From Mytilus californianus (lineage: Eukaryota; Mollusca; Bivalvia; Mytilida; Mytilidae), in assembly GCF_021869535.1 (NCBI RefSeq), contig NW_026262734.1, forward strand, positions 113,103,588 through 113,167,587: DNA of 64,000 nucleotides, read 5' to 3'. Both the position numbers and the translations under genes were made by a program. Of this stretch, positions 33,461-46,000 are shown piece after piece (the first letter of the stretch is position 1; every line of letters starts with the position of its first letter). The notes below the pieces were generated by a model. It did no database searches. It was given only the letters and a program-made list of their open reading frames with translations, and was not told the DNA's origin.

Positions 33461-36400
33461 GTAGTCATATTTGATTCTCATGATAAATAATTGTAAATTG
33501 ATATATTAATAGACAATAATTGTAATTTACTCTCCTAAAAGTTATCACAGTATACAAAACACCACAAGGAAAACCAATATAATAACATTTGAATTGTAGG
33601 TGAGATAGAGTATGTCTCTGATTGAAATTTTTAAAAGGCACTGAACTACATGCAAATAATGCATAAACAATGTTATAGATTGAACATATAATGTATAAAG
33701 GCTTTAGTTTGCCACCCAATGATTTTCAGTATTGATTATATCTCCATTAGTTTAAACATGTATCCATTAACGGTTGACTGAGGCATATACAGTCGGAAAG
33801 CAAGCCCTTAGAAACGACCGTTGTTGCTACTTTCTTAAGACAACAATGGGACTGATATTAAAACCCGCCATTCTGAAATTGCGTTAATTTCGCGGAAAAA
33901 ATAATTTGGCGCCAATTTGGAATTTTTTCTTTTTTCTGTTTCTTACTTGCCATTAGGGTCAGAAATAGATTTCTTTCGATTTTTCAAGCATGGTTCTTAT
34001 TATCAAAGAAAATAATACTTAACCATGTTATAAATTGTCCGTCTTGTAAAAATAACGTAATGCCTTTGATCGTCGTTTAAGAATTATGCGAAATTGTCTG
34101 TTATTTTTTTCTTCTTTTTTTCCAGATAAACAAAGAATATACAAACTATATAAAAAATATTAATAAGTATCTCAAAGTTAAAACAAAAAACAAGTCTTAC
34201 GTTCTATCACCCCTTAGGAAACCCCGTTCGAACTAAATTCCAAACGAAAGACATTTTTTGACATTGTAGTTTTTTTATCTTACACATCGATGTCAACTTG
34301 CATCTTTACACAATGTACACACATTTAGTGTGTTTGTTTGAAAAAGCAATGGCGAGTTCAGCTGTGAATATTTGACTGGATTAATTATTTTCTTTAAGTC
34401 AGTGAATTGTTTGACTTAACTAAAACAAGGTCAGGAAATCGTATACTGTCTTTACACAACCTTAACCAAAACTCATTCATCGTTTATAATATTTAAAAAA
34501 AATTTGTGATGAAGTAATCCTGCAGAACTGCCAAAGGTGAATGAAAAAGTCTTGTCCTAAATATGAACTTAAAACAATCTCTTTCAGACTAGCATTTTAA
34601 TCACTCTTATTCAAAGCATGTTCATACTGACATGAAGTGTGACTTACTTATGACTTGTGATCTAAAACATAATATTGTTGACCAGCACTCAGAATCTGCT
34701 CTGAAATACTTTTATATAAATATAAACTGCATAATTGTTAAAAAAAATTAAATAGAAGAAGAAAAATATTAGACCCAGTCTTTTTTGTTCTTATCTATTT
34801 TCAAGTTCATGATTAGAACCATTTATTTGTTGGTTTAGTGTTTTTTTTTTATAATTTGAGTCCATTCATTAGAATCTGCATGGAATCAGTGAGACAAAAT
34901 TTATTGTTATATCTAGTTTGTTCATACAAGAATTGCAAACTAATTTCCTTTTATTTCAAATAATGAAGAATTTACATTCAGAATACTTTCATTATGGTCT
35001 CGTTTAAGTTTAAATGAAAAAGGTAGGTATCAGTAATGAAAAGGAGTTCCTGTATTTGATAATTTTAATCCCGTCTTGATCCATTATTCATGAATATTTT
35101 GGCTACCCCTTGTATGATTAAAGTAGAAATTTATTTCTGTGTTGAAATAATTTGGTTACAGCAGTATAAATACTTATAACCAAAATATAAATATTAAATT
35201 AACTCTTGGAATAATAATATTATGGCACATACTGACATAGGGCCTATTTCAGTATTTGAGTATTTCAGTGAGACTGAGTTCTGAAAAGTGATAAAATGTG
35301 TTTCGCTAATTTTTTTGCACATGTCTTTAGTATCAAAATATATTCAATAAAATTATTTTAATAATATCCTCATGTAAATAACAGCATATGGTGCTTAATA
35401 TAATAATAGTTTGATCATGAGAGTGTCAATCAAAGGGACGTAACTCGTAAATTACTATCGGCCCCGCTTCGTCAGAAATATCGACACATCGAAGTGGCAC
35501 ATTTGCGTATTACAGCGTATTAAGTGGCACAAATTTGACATATCATAGTCAAAGTTATGTTACATAACATAATTTAAATTCAGCATAGCTTCCCGAGAAG
35601 TTAAGAAAGAAAATTACGATTTTAATTTCCAGTGACCGATTTTTTTGGTCAACTCCTAGACTTTGAAGACACATTTTGAGAGAAAAAATTAGTTTAATAC
35701 ATAATTGAGTGGATCAATATATTTTTCATATATTCAAGAACGTTCACTTAAAAGCAAATTAGTTTTAATTCATGCAAAATACTACAAATTCCAAAAAACG
35801 GGCTTCACTTTTTTTGATAAAAAAATGCCCATATATGGTAATCACATGACTTCCATTGTTGCTTTAAGAAATGGGGTCAAACCGGGGTCAGCTTTCCGAC
35901 TGTATAAATACCGTTTATGTTCTCCTTCGCTATGCTCATACGAACGTAAAGATTGTCTTAATAATGCGTAAATAAAACAAAAAAGCAATGTGGGATGAGA
36001 AAATGCACTGATCAGTTAAATAATAAATTGTGACAACTCTGTACATCATGGTCTCCAAATCTCCGATTAAATGGTAGGAAATCTACAGAAACAAAAATGT
36101 TCAATCAGAAAAAGAGATAACTCTATTTAATAACATATCACGAATGCAAAATATACGTGTCGATCTGATCAATGAATTTTTCTCGACAAGAGAAAAGGCG
36201 AGAAATCGAAAAATATATATGTATGAAAACCGAATAACCGAGTCTCGGCATATGCAAATATTTATACGCCAAATTAAGAAATGAATAGACTCTTCACTTC
36301 TATAAATCGGCTGTAAAACCTAAACGCACGAAACGGGCGACCGTTTTCCGTTTGAATTATTGATTTTAAACTCCGATGATTTACACGCTTTATCCCTGGC

Positions 36401-37004
36401 TGAGTATATTTCTAGGATTTTGATTGATTAACGCACGTCGTTACAAAACCCATAGCCCCTGGGTGTTGCTAACCCATATACCAGGACGTTGCTGCCCATT
36501 ACAACGGGGAACATCACGCGCGTTTTCCCTAGTTCCATGGTTGTTCCTTGTGAAATATCGAATTCTGTAGATTATCCATGAGTATATAGTAAATAGTTAA
36601 ATATTTAATCAACTACCGATTGTATATTATTATGTCAATCATTTGCACTCAATTTTGGTAAATGCATCACTTGGCTGCCACATTGTCAATGAATGGGACT
36701 ACTGACCTAGCTATGCAAATGACCTACGTTGACGTCACACCGTCTATGATGTAACTCTCACAACATTGAGCGCCAAATTCAACCCATTCCCGTTTCTCTG
36801 TCTCTGGATTAAAAACGTCTTATATTTGACTACCTGTAGGGTTCAACCAAAGGTAGTACCCTACACCCCGTTAAAAATATGTCAAATTCCCAAATTTCAA
36901 TAAAAGAATTTAAAAAAAAGAAAAAAACGTTGCTTTCACGTTACATTTTGTGGTTGAATTTCTCTAAAAATCGCAAGATTTGGACTAAGACCGGGGATAA
37001 ATTC

Positions 37005-37144
37005 GTTATCTACGTTCATATCCGTAGATATGGATATTTTAACACCCTTCAGTACCCTGTACACCCTTCGGCTTTGCCTCAGGGTGTACTTAGATACTTC
37101 AGGGTGTTAAAATATCCATATCTACGGATATGAACGTAGATAAC
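37005..37144. repeat. Long hairpin with conserved-type loop (hairpin 1)
   Basis: The left arm at 37005-37067 begins 'gttatctacgttcatatccg' and the right arm at 37081-37144 ends with its complement. The outer 44 bp pair perfectly, then about 10 positions are mismatched, then about 9-10 bp pair next to the loop. The loop is TCGGCTTTGCCTC at 37068-37080. The arms contain no gene. Compare hairpin 2 at 38751-38889, which has different arms but almost the same loop. Confidence 0.9.
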
Positions 37145-38329
37145 TTATAATATCTCCCACTGTCCAATCAACCAATCGATATCATGACTGATCAAACATT
37201 AAGTTTTAGTAAATGCTATTATTGATACACCAGTCACTTAGATGAGAAATTCACTCATATACAAAACATGGTATCAAAATGTATCAGACAAAGAAGAAAA
37301 ATACCATTGTATTCATACTTTAGAAACGTTGATATTGAAATACTGAAAACGAAACAAGAACAAAGAGATTGAACGTGCTTCTACAATACTTAATTCAGAA
37401 ATAAGATATAAGAAGACATTATTAGATTATCTGTATATTGTCAAATTATAACACAACCTTGAACTTTGTTTCACTTGGGCTACAAATGGAACCATAAATA
37501 TCGTTTTAACAGTATCCATGGTCAATGTCATATCAATATATTCCAACTATTATACTACAATGAATACTGATAATAGCGCCTACATACTTTGTATAATCTT
37601 AAGATCTGGGTAGATTCAGACCATGCAATCGTTTGTCAAAATCGGTTTGAACTAAGAGCTCTGTGGAATCATATAAGTATCCGCAAATACATATATGTTC
37701 TGCAAATCATACCTACAAGTGTTTGTCAGTGACAATTTAATTCAAACTACTGTACTATAAAAATTATATATAATACAAGGTCGTAATCCGGACCTTTTTA
37801 TGTGGCATGCAACTTTATTTACATTATACACGTAAATGTCCTTTTATACATATAACAGTTTAAACTTAATAAAATCTTATATTTCTCCTTTCTGTGAGAT
37901 AAATTAGACAAATCAACAGCGTTACTTTACATGTAACTATATCACATAATGATATTATCATTCAAAATATAAATACACTTTTCGTTATTAACATTATGTG
38001 TACTTTAAATTTTATATCTTGAGCTAAACAAGTAGACATGCGATATGGAGAAAATATTTGTTTGGTGATTTTTTTTAAAAGTGTAGAATAAATGTGTATA
38101 CTGTACCATTGGTAAACTTGTCCAGTAACCACTAATAGTAAGATACAAAAAGTGTCAGGAACAAATGTATTTGCAAAGCTAACTACATGTACATGCTAGG
38201 AAACAGAAACTATAATCATAAGACTTTTAGTGATAATTTTTAGTTTATACAGGTCAAGAAATAATAATTTCCTAATGTAACTGATAATAAAATTAATATT
38301 ATTCAAGCACTATACGTTTAAACAGATGC
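37145..38329. other. Stretch with no recognised feature
   Basis: AT-rich sequence in which I see no gene or matching repeat. Confidence 0.45.
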
Positions 38330-38510
38330 TACAGGTAAAGTTGACCTTAGATGGATTTGGCTATTGTTTATGTCTTGTTTGGTCATAAAGCTCTTCAACT
38401 GTATCGGTTCTAATACATCATTGGCTTTCAAATATTCGGTTTTGAGCATGTCTGCTGAAGCTAAATCTAGAAAAGCGCATTCGGACGCATGACATTTATA
38501 ACGTGTTGTG
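38330..38510 (+). repeat. Interspersed repeat family D copy
   Basis: It contains 'ttagatggatttggctattg', 'ggtcataaagctcttcaact', 'ttggctttcaaatattcggt' and 'gcgcattcggacgcatgaca'. Relatives are at 8130-8275 (+), 5480-5945 (+, diverged) and 59480-59620 (inverted). The minus-strand open frame is incidental. Confidence 0.7.
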
Positions 38511-38750
38511 ATCATTTTAAGCGTTACAACCAGACTTATAATTCTATTTATTGTACTTCATGTCAAAATGCCAGACTTTGATTGGTTTGATACGAGGGAG
38601 ACAATTTACTTTATTACACTTCACGGAGACGCTTGATCAAATGTGCGCTTTATTGAATACGGATGGTTGTTTTGTACAAGACGTCATAGTGATTTCTTTT
38701 AATTTGAAACTCAATAGACAGTAATAACAGAACATTCAGTATAATAAATT

Positions 38751-38889
38751 AAATAACACATATCTGAGAGGGTGATAGAGCAGATTGTTACCCCTCGAGA
38801 AGACATTGTCAACCTTGGCTTCGCCTCAGTTGACAATGTTTTCTCGGGGTAACAATCTGCTCTATCACCCTCTCAGCTATGTGTTATTT
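38751..38889. repeat. Long hairpin with conserved-type loop (hairpin 2)
   Basis: The left arm at 38751-38813 begins 'aaataacacatatctgagag' and the right arm at 38829-38889 ends with its complement. They pair over about 61 bp with one or two mismatches and a 2-bp bulge. The loop CTTGGCTTCGCCTCA at 38814-38828 shares GGCTTYGCCTC with hairpin 1. The arms share no sequence with those of hairpin 1. Confidence 0.9.
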
Positions 38890-40139
38890 ATATAATGTTA
38901 CAATTCGTTATTTATTTTTCAATTTTGTAGGCTATTACATCATTTTTAGAATTAAGTGTCTTTATATTTAGTTTTTGTTCTATGTTCCTGTTTGAACACT
39001 TTGCTAATCTAATGATCAAGATTAAAAAGGGGAGGGTTGAGATTTTAAAATTCTAGTTTATCACCGCCACATTTTCATAAGCCTGTCCCAAGTCGGGAAC
39101 TTCGACATTAGTTGTTGTATATCATATTTTAATGTTTGTTGATATTATACACATTTTAATAGCCTCTAGGCGATTTTGAGCTACACCTTTTTATAGACAC
39201 CTTTCTCTGGTTGAATACTTGTTTGTATGTTGCCTTTTAGATTTTATTTGGTTATTTTTGTCGTTGGTTTGCTGTCTCGTCGACGTTTACCCCACATCTA
39301 CTTTTACCAGTAATAACCTAGAGGAAAGAATGGACACAAGGCTGAAGATTTAATAAATTTATCTGTATTGATTATATTAATTTCATTAAATATTTTCATA
39401 GTTTCTTTATACCATAAGCGTCGATTTCTTCTTGTTGAATAACGTTGAATACAATTTTTCATTGCTACATAAATTTGACGGTGTACCGAACATAAAAGAC
39501 ATCTTCGTATTTTATCCACTATATAAAGAACTACATGCAGATTCATTGGAAATTAAATTTTCTTCTCGTGGAATAAATGCAGTATACTTACACGTAAGTA
39601 TAATGAGGCAAAATATATGCGAAGAAAAATTGAAATAATAAATCTCTACGTGCTCGAATATATATTATATAAATCTTATAGTACATGTTATGTGCATAAG
39701 TTGTTCTTATTTAGCTGTTACCTTTGCGTCATTAAGAAAGACACCCCCAAAGTGTTTGGTAAACAATCCTTTTAAACTATACCCATAAGTCCACGTCACC
39801 TCCGATGAAAGGTTGTTTAACTTCAGTAATTTCATTATTAAGATTCATAAAAATCAACAATATATTTGTTTATTTGAACACTAAAAATCATATATAATGT
39901 AATGTTCGACTTAATATGGGGTAATGGTTTGTAAATTGATATACGTAGATAAAATATTTAAAGCAATAAATAAAACAACTGTGAAATAAATGATTAATGA
40001 AAATGTTTTAACGCTTTGTAATACAGCTAATACAGCAGGAACTTTGTCAAAATATTATAATCTAAAGTCGGGTATAATAACTTTCAAAAACACACATTAA
40101 ATGTATTCTTTAAACGATATTCCCTTTCATATGTAAGTA
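38890..40139. other. Stretch with no recognised gene
   Basis: I see no gene. A family A-like phrase ('gcctgtcccaagtcgggaac') occurs near 39080, but the rest is not matched. Confidence 0.45.
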
Positions 40140-40375
40140 GATATAAGAAGATGTGGTATGAGTGCCAACAAACGACAACTATTGAACATCAGATTCCTGA
40201 CTTAGGACAGGTGCAAACATTTGCAGCGGGTTTAAACGTTTTAGTGGTACCATACCTTCACCCTTATCTGATACAATAGTGTAACATCACAACATAGAAA
40301 GACACACTATAAAATATTAATTGAAATGGCTTAACTCAATCAAAAGACATATTAACATCTGTGAACATACACTGA
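40140..40375 (+). repeat. Family A, long subtype with internal deletion
   Basis: It starts 'agatataagaagatgtggta' and 'tgagtgccaa' and then jumps directly to 'caaacgacaactattgaaca', 'ggacaggtgcaaacatttgc' and 'acatcacaacatagaaagac'. The middle part present at 16030-16215 is missing. Confidence 0.75.
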
Positions 40376-40740
40376 ACAAATACATTTGATCTATGATACA
40401 ATGTAAATACAAAATAAATAAACTAAGGGAAGAATAATAATAGTAACATGTTATACCGCTGTGAAGTGTTAAACAATTTAAGAAAAACAATATGCTTGAA
40501 CAAAAATATCAGCCATTTGCAATTACTTTAAACACAAGTAAATGAAAATAATTTTGTTTTTAGGTATACGTGTACAGTTCAAATGGAGAAAGGAAATATT
40601 TTTACAAAATAAATAATTTTGATGTTCATAGTACGAAGAAGTGAAAATTTATAGTTATACCAAACACTTATCAAAGCTGGTATATAGATCAGATATAACC
40701 CTGAATAAGTAAACATTAAATAACAAAAAAGCATTACAGT

Positions 40741-42190
40741 TAGTAACAGGTCAGATAAACAAGAAAGTACGTTTGAGAGTACTCGCAGTTACTGACAGCT
40801 AGTTAAAAGCCAAAAACAATTAATAATAATAAATCATGCATCAGAGACTAAAAGCAACTAAAACACATCCCAGGGATTTACTATTTAACGTCATGGACAG
40901 TCAAAGAAGACATGACTTGTGCAATGCCAAAAATAAATGTATCGACAGGCAGTAGGCTAGTTAGGAGTTAACCTCTGTATAGATCAAAATGAACGTGGAT
41001 GTGTCTTTATACATCCCGTTTGAAAAAAATACAAATTTAGTTATGTTTTAATTTGCTGATGACAAAATCGATATAAGTGCCAATGTAAACTATATTCAAA
41101 GATCTAATTACAACATTGGTAAGATAACCTTTACTAATAAGTTTGTTTAAAGGTTCGATGAGTTTACACGGATCACATAGTGATTTCCGCGCTTTAAGTA
41201 CAATATTATCGTAAAATTTAGGATGTGAAATACCGTTTTTAATCAGTTTTCCAGGCACAGCCAAATTTACTAATCAAATCTTTGTATCTATGAAAGAATT
41301 AAGTAAAAGGTTTACGTAATTCATGGTAACGAAATCCCTGACTTAATAATTTACCAGTGATGCATTGATTACGTTCGTTGAAATCTATGACATCACTACA
41401 CACACAGGAACGAACGAGTTGGGATATATAAACACCGTATGATGGAGCCAAAGGAACATCGCCGTCTTAAAAAGGAAAATTAACAATAGGGAATGAAAAG
41501 TCGTCTCTTTTGTCGTAAATTTTAGTATGGAATTTTCCTTTAGAGATTGAAATGTCCAAATCTAGAAAAGGACAACTACTGCTGTTTATGTTAGATTTAG
41601 TTAAAGTAAGTTCTTTTGGGGTAAATAACGGTAGTATATTTAGAGAACTCTGGATTATTTAACGAAAAAATATCATCCAGATAACGGAAGGTATTGTTGA
41701 ATGTATCAACCAAATGTAACAATGACGTGTCTTTACTGAGTTTGGTCATAAACTGAGATTCATAGCAATACAGGAATAAATCTGCTATTAAAGGGGCGCA
41801 GTTAGTGCCCATAGGAATACCTACTACTTGTCGATACACTTTATCGCCAAAGCGTACATATATGTTGTCCAGGAGAAAATTTAAAGCTTCAATCATATCT
41901 TCACATTTCAAGTAAGTGTATCTTGCATACTTTCCTTTTTCGTTACAGAAAAAGGCTTTAAACGAGTTACAGCAAATAAATTTTTAATGAGATTTTTCAA
42001 AAAACCATTTAATTAAATATGAAAACTTTTTCTTGATAAGATTGTACGTAAGTCCATGGCCATAGTATAAATAAACTTGAATGGATTTAAAAAAAAAATA
42101 AAAAATAACGATTTCTGTATGTTTGTGAAAGCGATAGATTCTTTTTTGATATCAATATCCAACCGGCTGTCAGCAGTCAGTTTGATATTC
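40741..42190 (-). mobile_element. Decayed Penelope-like reverse transcriptase element
   Basis: The minus strand encodes, in pieces, a reverse transcriptase with 'VVGIPMGTNCAPLIADLFLY', then 'FRYLDDIFSLNNPEF', then 'KIYDKRDDFSFPIVNFPF' and 'YGVYISQLVRS', then a C-terminal 'IDFVISKL' end near 41045. I recognise this order from a widespread class of animal elements that I assign to the Penelope-like group. No GIY-YIG endonuclease is visible. Stops and frameshifts separate 41037-41264, about 41270-41600 and 41597-41911, so it is inactive. The untranslated 3' part (40741-41036) is shared with the fragment at 61285-61870. Confidence 0.75.
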
Positions 42191-42334
42191 ATATGTTCTC
42201 AGTCAAGAGTATTCAAAAGGATAAAAAAACATATTTAAGCAACTGAATATTAGTAAAAAGGTATATAGGAAATCATTTTGTAACAAGTTATCGTAATTTC
42301 TCGTTGTCCTCGAATCTAAACCCTTACGTAAATC

Positions 42335-42500
42335 AGCTAATCCCAATTCAGGAGCCTGTAGGTCGGTGGTTGTCGTTGGTTCATATCTAGCTAGTCCCAA
42401 GTCAGGAGCCTTTAGGTCAGTGGATGTCGTTGGTTCATGTCTAGCTAGTCCCAAGTCAGGAGCCTGTAGGTCAGTGGATGTCGTTGCTTCTTGTCTGTCA
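42335..42500. repeat. Three tandem 54-bp units at the start of a family A copy
   Basis: The unit begins 'agctagtcccaagtcaggag' and 'cctgtaggtcagtgga' and starts at 42335, 42389 and 42443, an exact 54-bp step. Because 54 is a multiple of three, an opposite-strand open frame with 18-residue repeats appears here; it is not a gene. Confidence 0.9.
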
Positions 42501-42720
42501 TATTTTTTTTTTCGTAAACTGTTTTCTTATAAATTAGGTCGTTAGTTTTCTCAATTGAATTGTTTCATGTCGGGGTTTTCTATAGCCGACTATACGGTAT
42601 GGATTTTTCCCATTGCTGAAGGCCGTATGCTTGCTATAATTGCTTATATCCACTTCATTTGAACTTTAGTGGATAGTTGTCTCATTGCATGTCAATCAAA
42701 TCACATCTCCCCTTATTTTT
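42500..42720 (-). repeat. Interspersed repeat family A, inverted
   Basis: It contains 'ggtcgttagttttctcaatt', 'cgactatacggtatggattt', 'tgctgaaggccgtatgcttg' and 'tagttgtctcattgcatgtc', and ends about 200 bp before the start codon of the CACHD1-like gene. Confidence 0.8.
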
Positions 42721-42919
42721 ATATATAATTTTGTATACATTTACTGCCAAAATTTTTAAGATACAAGTATGCTCGTTTCGAAACAGACTTGGGAAAATAT
42801 GAAAATTACAAAGCGAAAAAATCGCAAACAATAAGTAAGATATCTGTACAAACTTGTAGAAAGTCACATGTCCTTCTCTTTTGCAGGAAACAGTTTTAGT
42901 TTTTAGTTAACAGAGGAAA

Positions 42920-43054
42920 ATGCTTCTTATATTGACTTTTCTAATTGGATTATATACATGTACCACTGTAACTGCAGTTGACAGTATAGATGGCAATTTA
43001 CTAGCAGCTGAACTGAGAAAGGTCAAAGAGGGTATTGGTGTAAACTATTTACAG
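42920..43054 (+). CDS. CACHD1: CACHD1-like exon 1: start and signal peptide
   Basis: The ATG at 42920 (A at -3) opens 45 codons. Residues 1-19 are hydrophobic (LLILTFLIGLYTCTTV) and end in a likely signal peptidase site near VTA. The exon ends 'GIGVNYLQ' with donor GTAAGG at 43055 in phase 0. The donor region is tandemly repeated downstream. An upstream non-coding exon is possible, since no promoter was identified. Confidence 0.8.
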
Positions 43055-46000
43055 GTAAGGGAGGACACATGGTCTTAGAAAGGTCAAAGCTATTGGTGTA
43101 AACTATTTACAAGTGAGGGAAGACACATGGTCTAAGAAAGCTCAAAGAGGGTATTGGTGTAAACTATTTATAGGTAATGGAAGACACATGGTCTTGGAAA
43201 GGTCAAAGAGGGTATTGGTTTAAACTATTTACAGGTGAGGGAAGACGCATGGTCTAAGAAAGCTCAAAGAAGGGATTGGTGTAAACTTTTTACAGGTAAG
43301 GGAAGACACATGGTTTTCCATTTTGAAACCATTAAAACATTTTAAAATCTAAATTTTTGTTAACGAGATGAATTCAGATAGGAATGCATATTTTGAATGA
43401 TTATTGACTGTAATTTAGACATAGTACAACATAATCGACTTTACAGTAAAGACTCGCTAATCCATTTCAGTCTAAAACAATTTGAAGAACTTAAGGGATC
43501 GAATCAAATAAACGCAGAATTTACTGAACAACTGTTTAACAATCTTGTATCTATTATAACCGCGGCAAATGCAGTACATTTGTTTTAAAACAAGATATGG
43601 AAGACTGTAATTAAGTGGTTCTCATTGGTTTAATTGCCGTCTATCATATTTGTTTTTTGTTTATTGTTTTGTGCGTACATCTGTCCGTTGGTTTTCTCGT
43701 TTCAGTTGTTTTACAGTTTGTTTCTTTAAGGGCCTTTTATAGCTTATACCCGGTATAGGAATTTCTCATTGTTGAAGGTTGTACGGTGATCTACGGTTGC
43801 TTACATATACATCATTTGCGTAATTGATAAGCATAACACACACATATTTTTAAAGTCCTTTATAATGACTTCGTATGTTGATGACATTATGGTTTATTAT
43901 GAGCTAAAACAACACGTTCTCCAATACAATGTGATTAAATAATCATTAGTTAAGTAATTTCTTAAAGCATAACACACACATTTTTTTTAAAGTCCTTTAT
44001 AATGACTTCGTATGTTGATGACATTATGGTTTATTATGAGCTAAAACAACACGTTCTCCAATACAATGTGATTAAATAATCATTAGTTAAGTAATTTCTT
44101 AAAGAATAACACACACATATTTTTACAGTCCTTTATAATGACTTCGTATGTTGACGACATTATGGTTTCTTATGAGCTAAAACAACACGTTATCTAATAC
44201 AATGTGATTAAATAATCATTTGTTAAGTAATTTCTTTTTATTTCAGGAGCAATTTAACAATTTTCCTTATGAAACAAAATCAGACACAGGAAACCAGTTG
44301 TTACAACGGGTAAGAAGACATAAATGTAAATGATGTATTTAAAATTAAAAAAACGGAACAAGAGTTACTGCTATGATGAAATGTCGATGAGATGTAAAGA
44401 TGTACAGAAAAGTTACCTAAATTATTGCATTGCAAACAATCAATTGGTTTAAAATTGCGGCGATCCTGACATTACACCTCAAAAACTACATTAGACACAT
44501 TATTCTGAGGCCCTTTCTATATATATTAAAATACTATATACTGTTTGTTCCTTGTTGAATGTCGTGTGGTGATCTATAGTTTTTCTTATCATTGTCCTTT
44601 TGTATTTGGTAAAAGGTTGTCTCATTGGCAATATTACAATACGCATGTATCCTCTAATTCTAATGATGTAGTTGTCACAATAGCTACAGTCATCGATTAG
44701 AAAGTTCTAACTGTACATTCTGGGTGCTTACTAACGAGACAATTACAAGTAAATATGTTGTTCTTAATGTGTTAATTATTGAAAAATACTTTAATTTTGC
44801 CGTTTTCATATTTCACAAATATCATCATTTTTAACCATTTTAATAAGATGTGATGTGTTAACTTAAAGAAAAATATTGTGGTCTGTGTATACACATTCTA
44901 GGGACACATCTTAAGGATGAAATGGCGTTTGTGAACCCATCCCTTTAAACTTCAAGACCAAAGTCTGTAAAATCAACAGTTCAAATTTGATTTCAGCTGC
45001 ACAGGACTTTAACCTATTAAACAATGTACAGTACCACTGTTCTTATAACGCCTGTAATAGCTTTGTACTATTTTGTTAAAATACTACATTTTATTAGTTC
45101 TTTTAAATCGTAACGGTATTGCCAAGGCATCGGCAATAGCAATCAATCAATCTAATTTAATAATGACATCTGTAATGTAACAATATATTTTATCACAGAT
45201 TCAGTCTAGTCTCGATGTATCGTTAACACAATTGAACAAAGTGTTGACCAATGTAAAAGATGAAATAGTGAGCGTTAATACAGATTCTGATAGTTCGAGT
45301 CTTCCGAGATGTTGTAATATACCAGACGACCAGCTTACCTACGTACCAAAGTTCCAAACAAAGGTAAACACATGAATAAATTTCTTTTATGCGGCAATGA
45401 CAAAGCAAATTAACCAACAAAGACATCTGCCCAAAACCTTTAACAAGCTCTTTTTCTCTCCAAGTACTCACACAGCAAGAAGAGTGAAAACAATGAGGAA
45501 CTTACTCAAACGCTTTCTAACCATTGTTATGTTATATAAATATCTTATTTGATACTTTTACTTAAATATTTTGTGCCTAAAATCTAATAAAAACATTTAA
45601 CAAATAACGTCTATTTAAATCTAATATTTTTGTTTTACCTCAAAAAAGTAAAATCTAATAAAACATTTTAAAAATAACGTCTATTTAAATCTAATATGTT
45701 TCACCCCAGTCATTCAAAACATTAAAGGTTTTGGCAGACAAATCTCCGCATACACGGATTTATACTGCAATCAGATTGAATAAAATAAAATTTCCTTGAT
45801 AAAATGTTTTAAATCATTGCATAGGACTACTCTAGAAGTTATAAATTAAATGTCATGGCTGAAAATGTCAGAAGCAATCATCCGTAAACATTTTTAGGTA
45901 GATGTCAGTACAGCATGTGTAACAACCTCACCTATTGTAATGGACAACTTAAAATATCCGACAGATCAAGTCAGTGCAACCATGAAAAACAATTACGACT

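Larger units (their letters stand above)
29766..37004. other. Non-coding region with dispersed repeat copies
   Basis: I find no gene here. Recognisable content is family A at about 30085-30345 (-), 31490-31705 (-) and 33325-33460 (+), and a small direct duplication at 30785-30843. The stretch 33720-37004 is AT-rich, with no repeat I can match. Confidence 0.5.
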
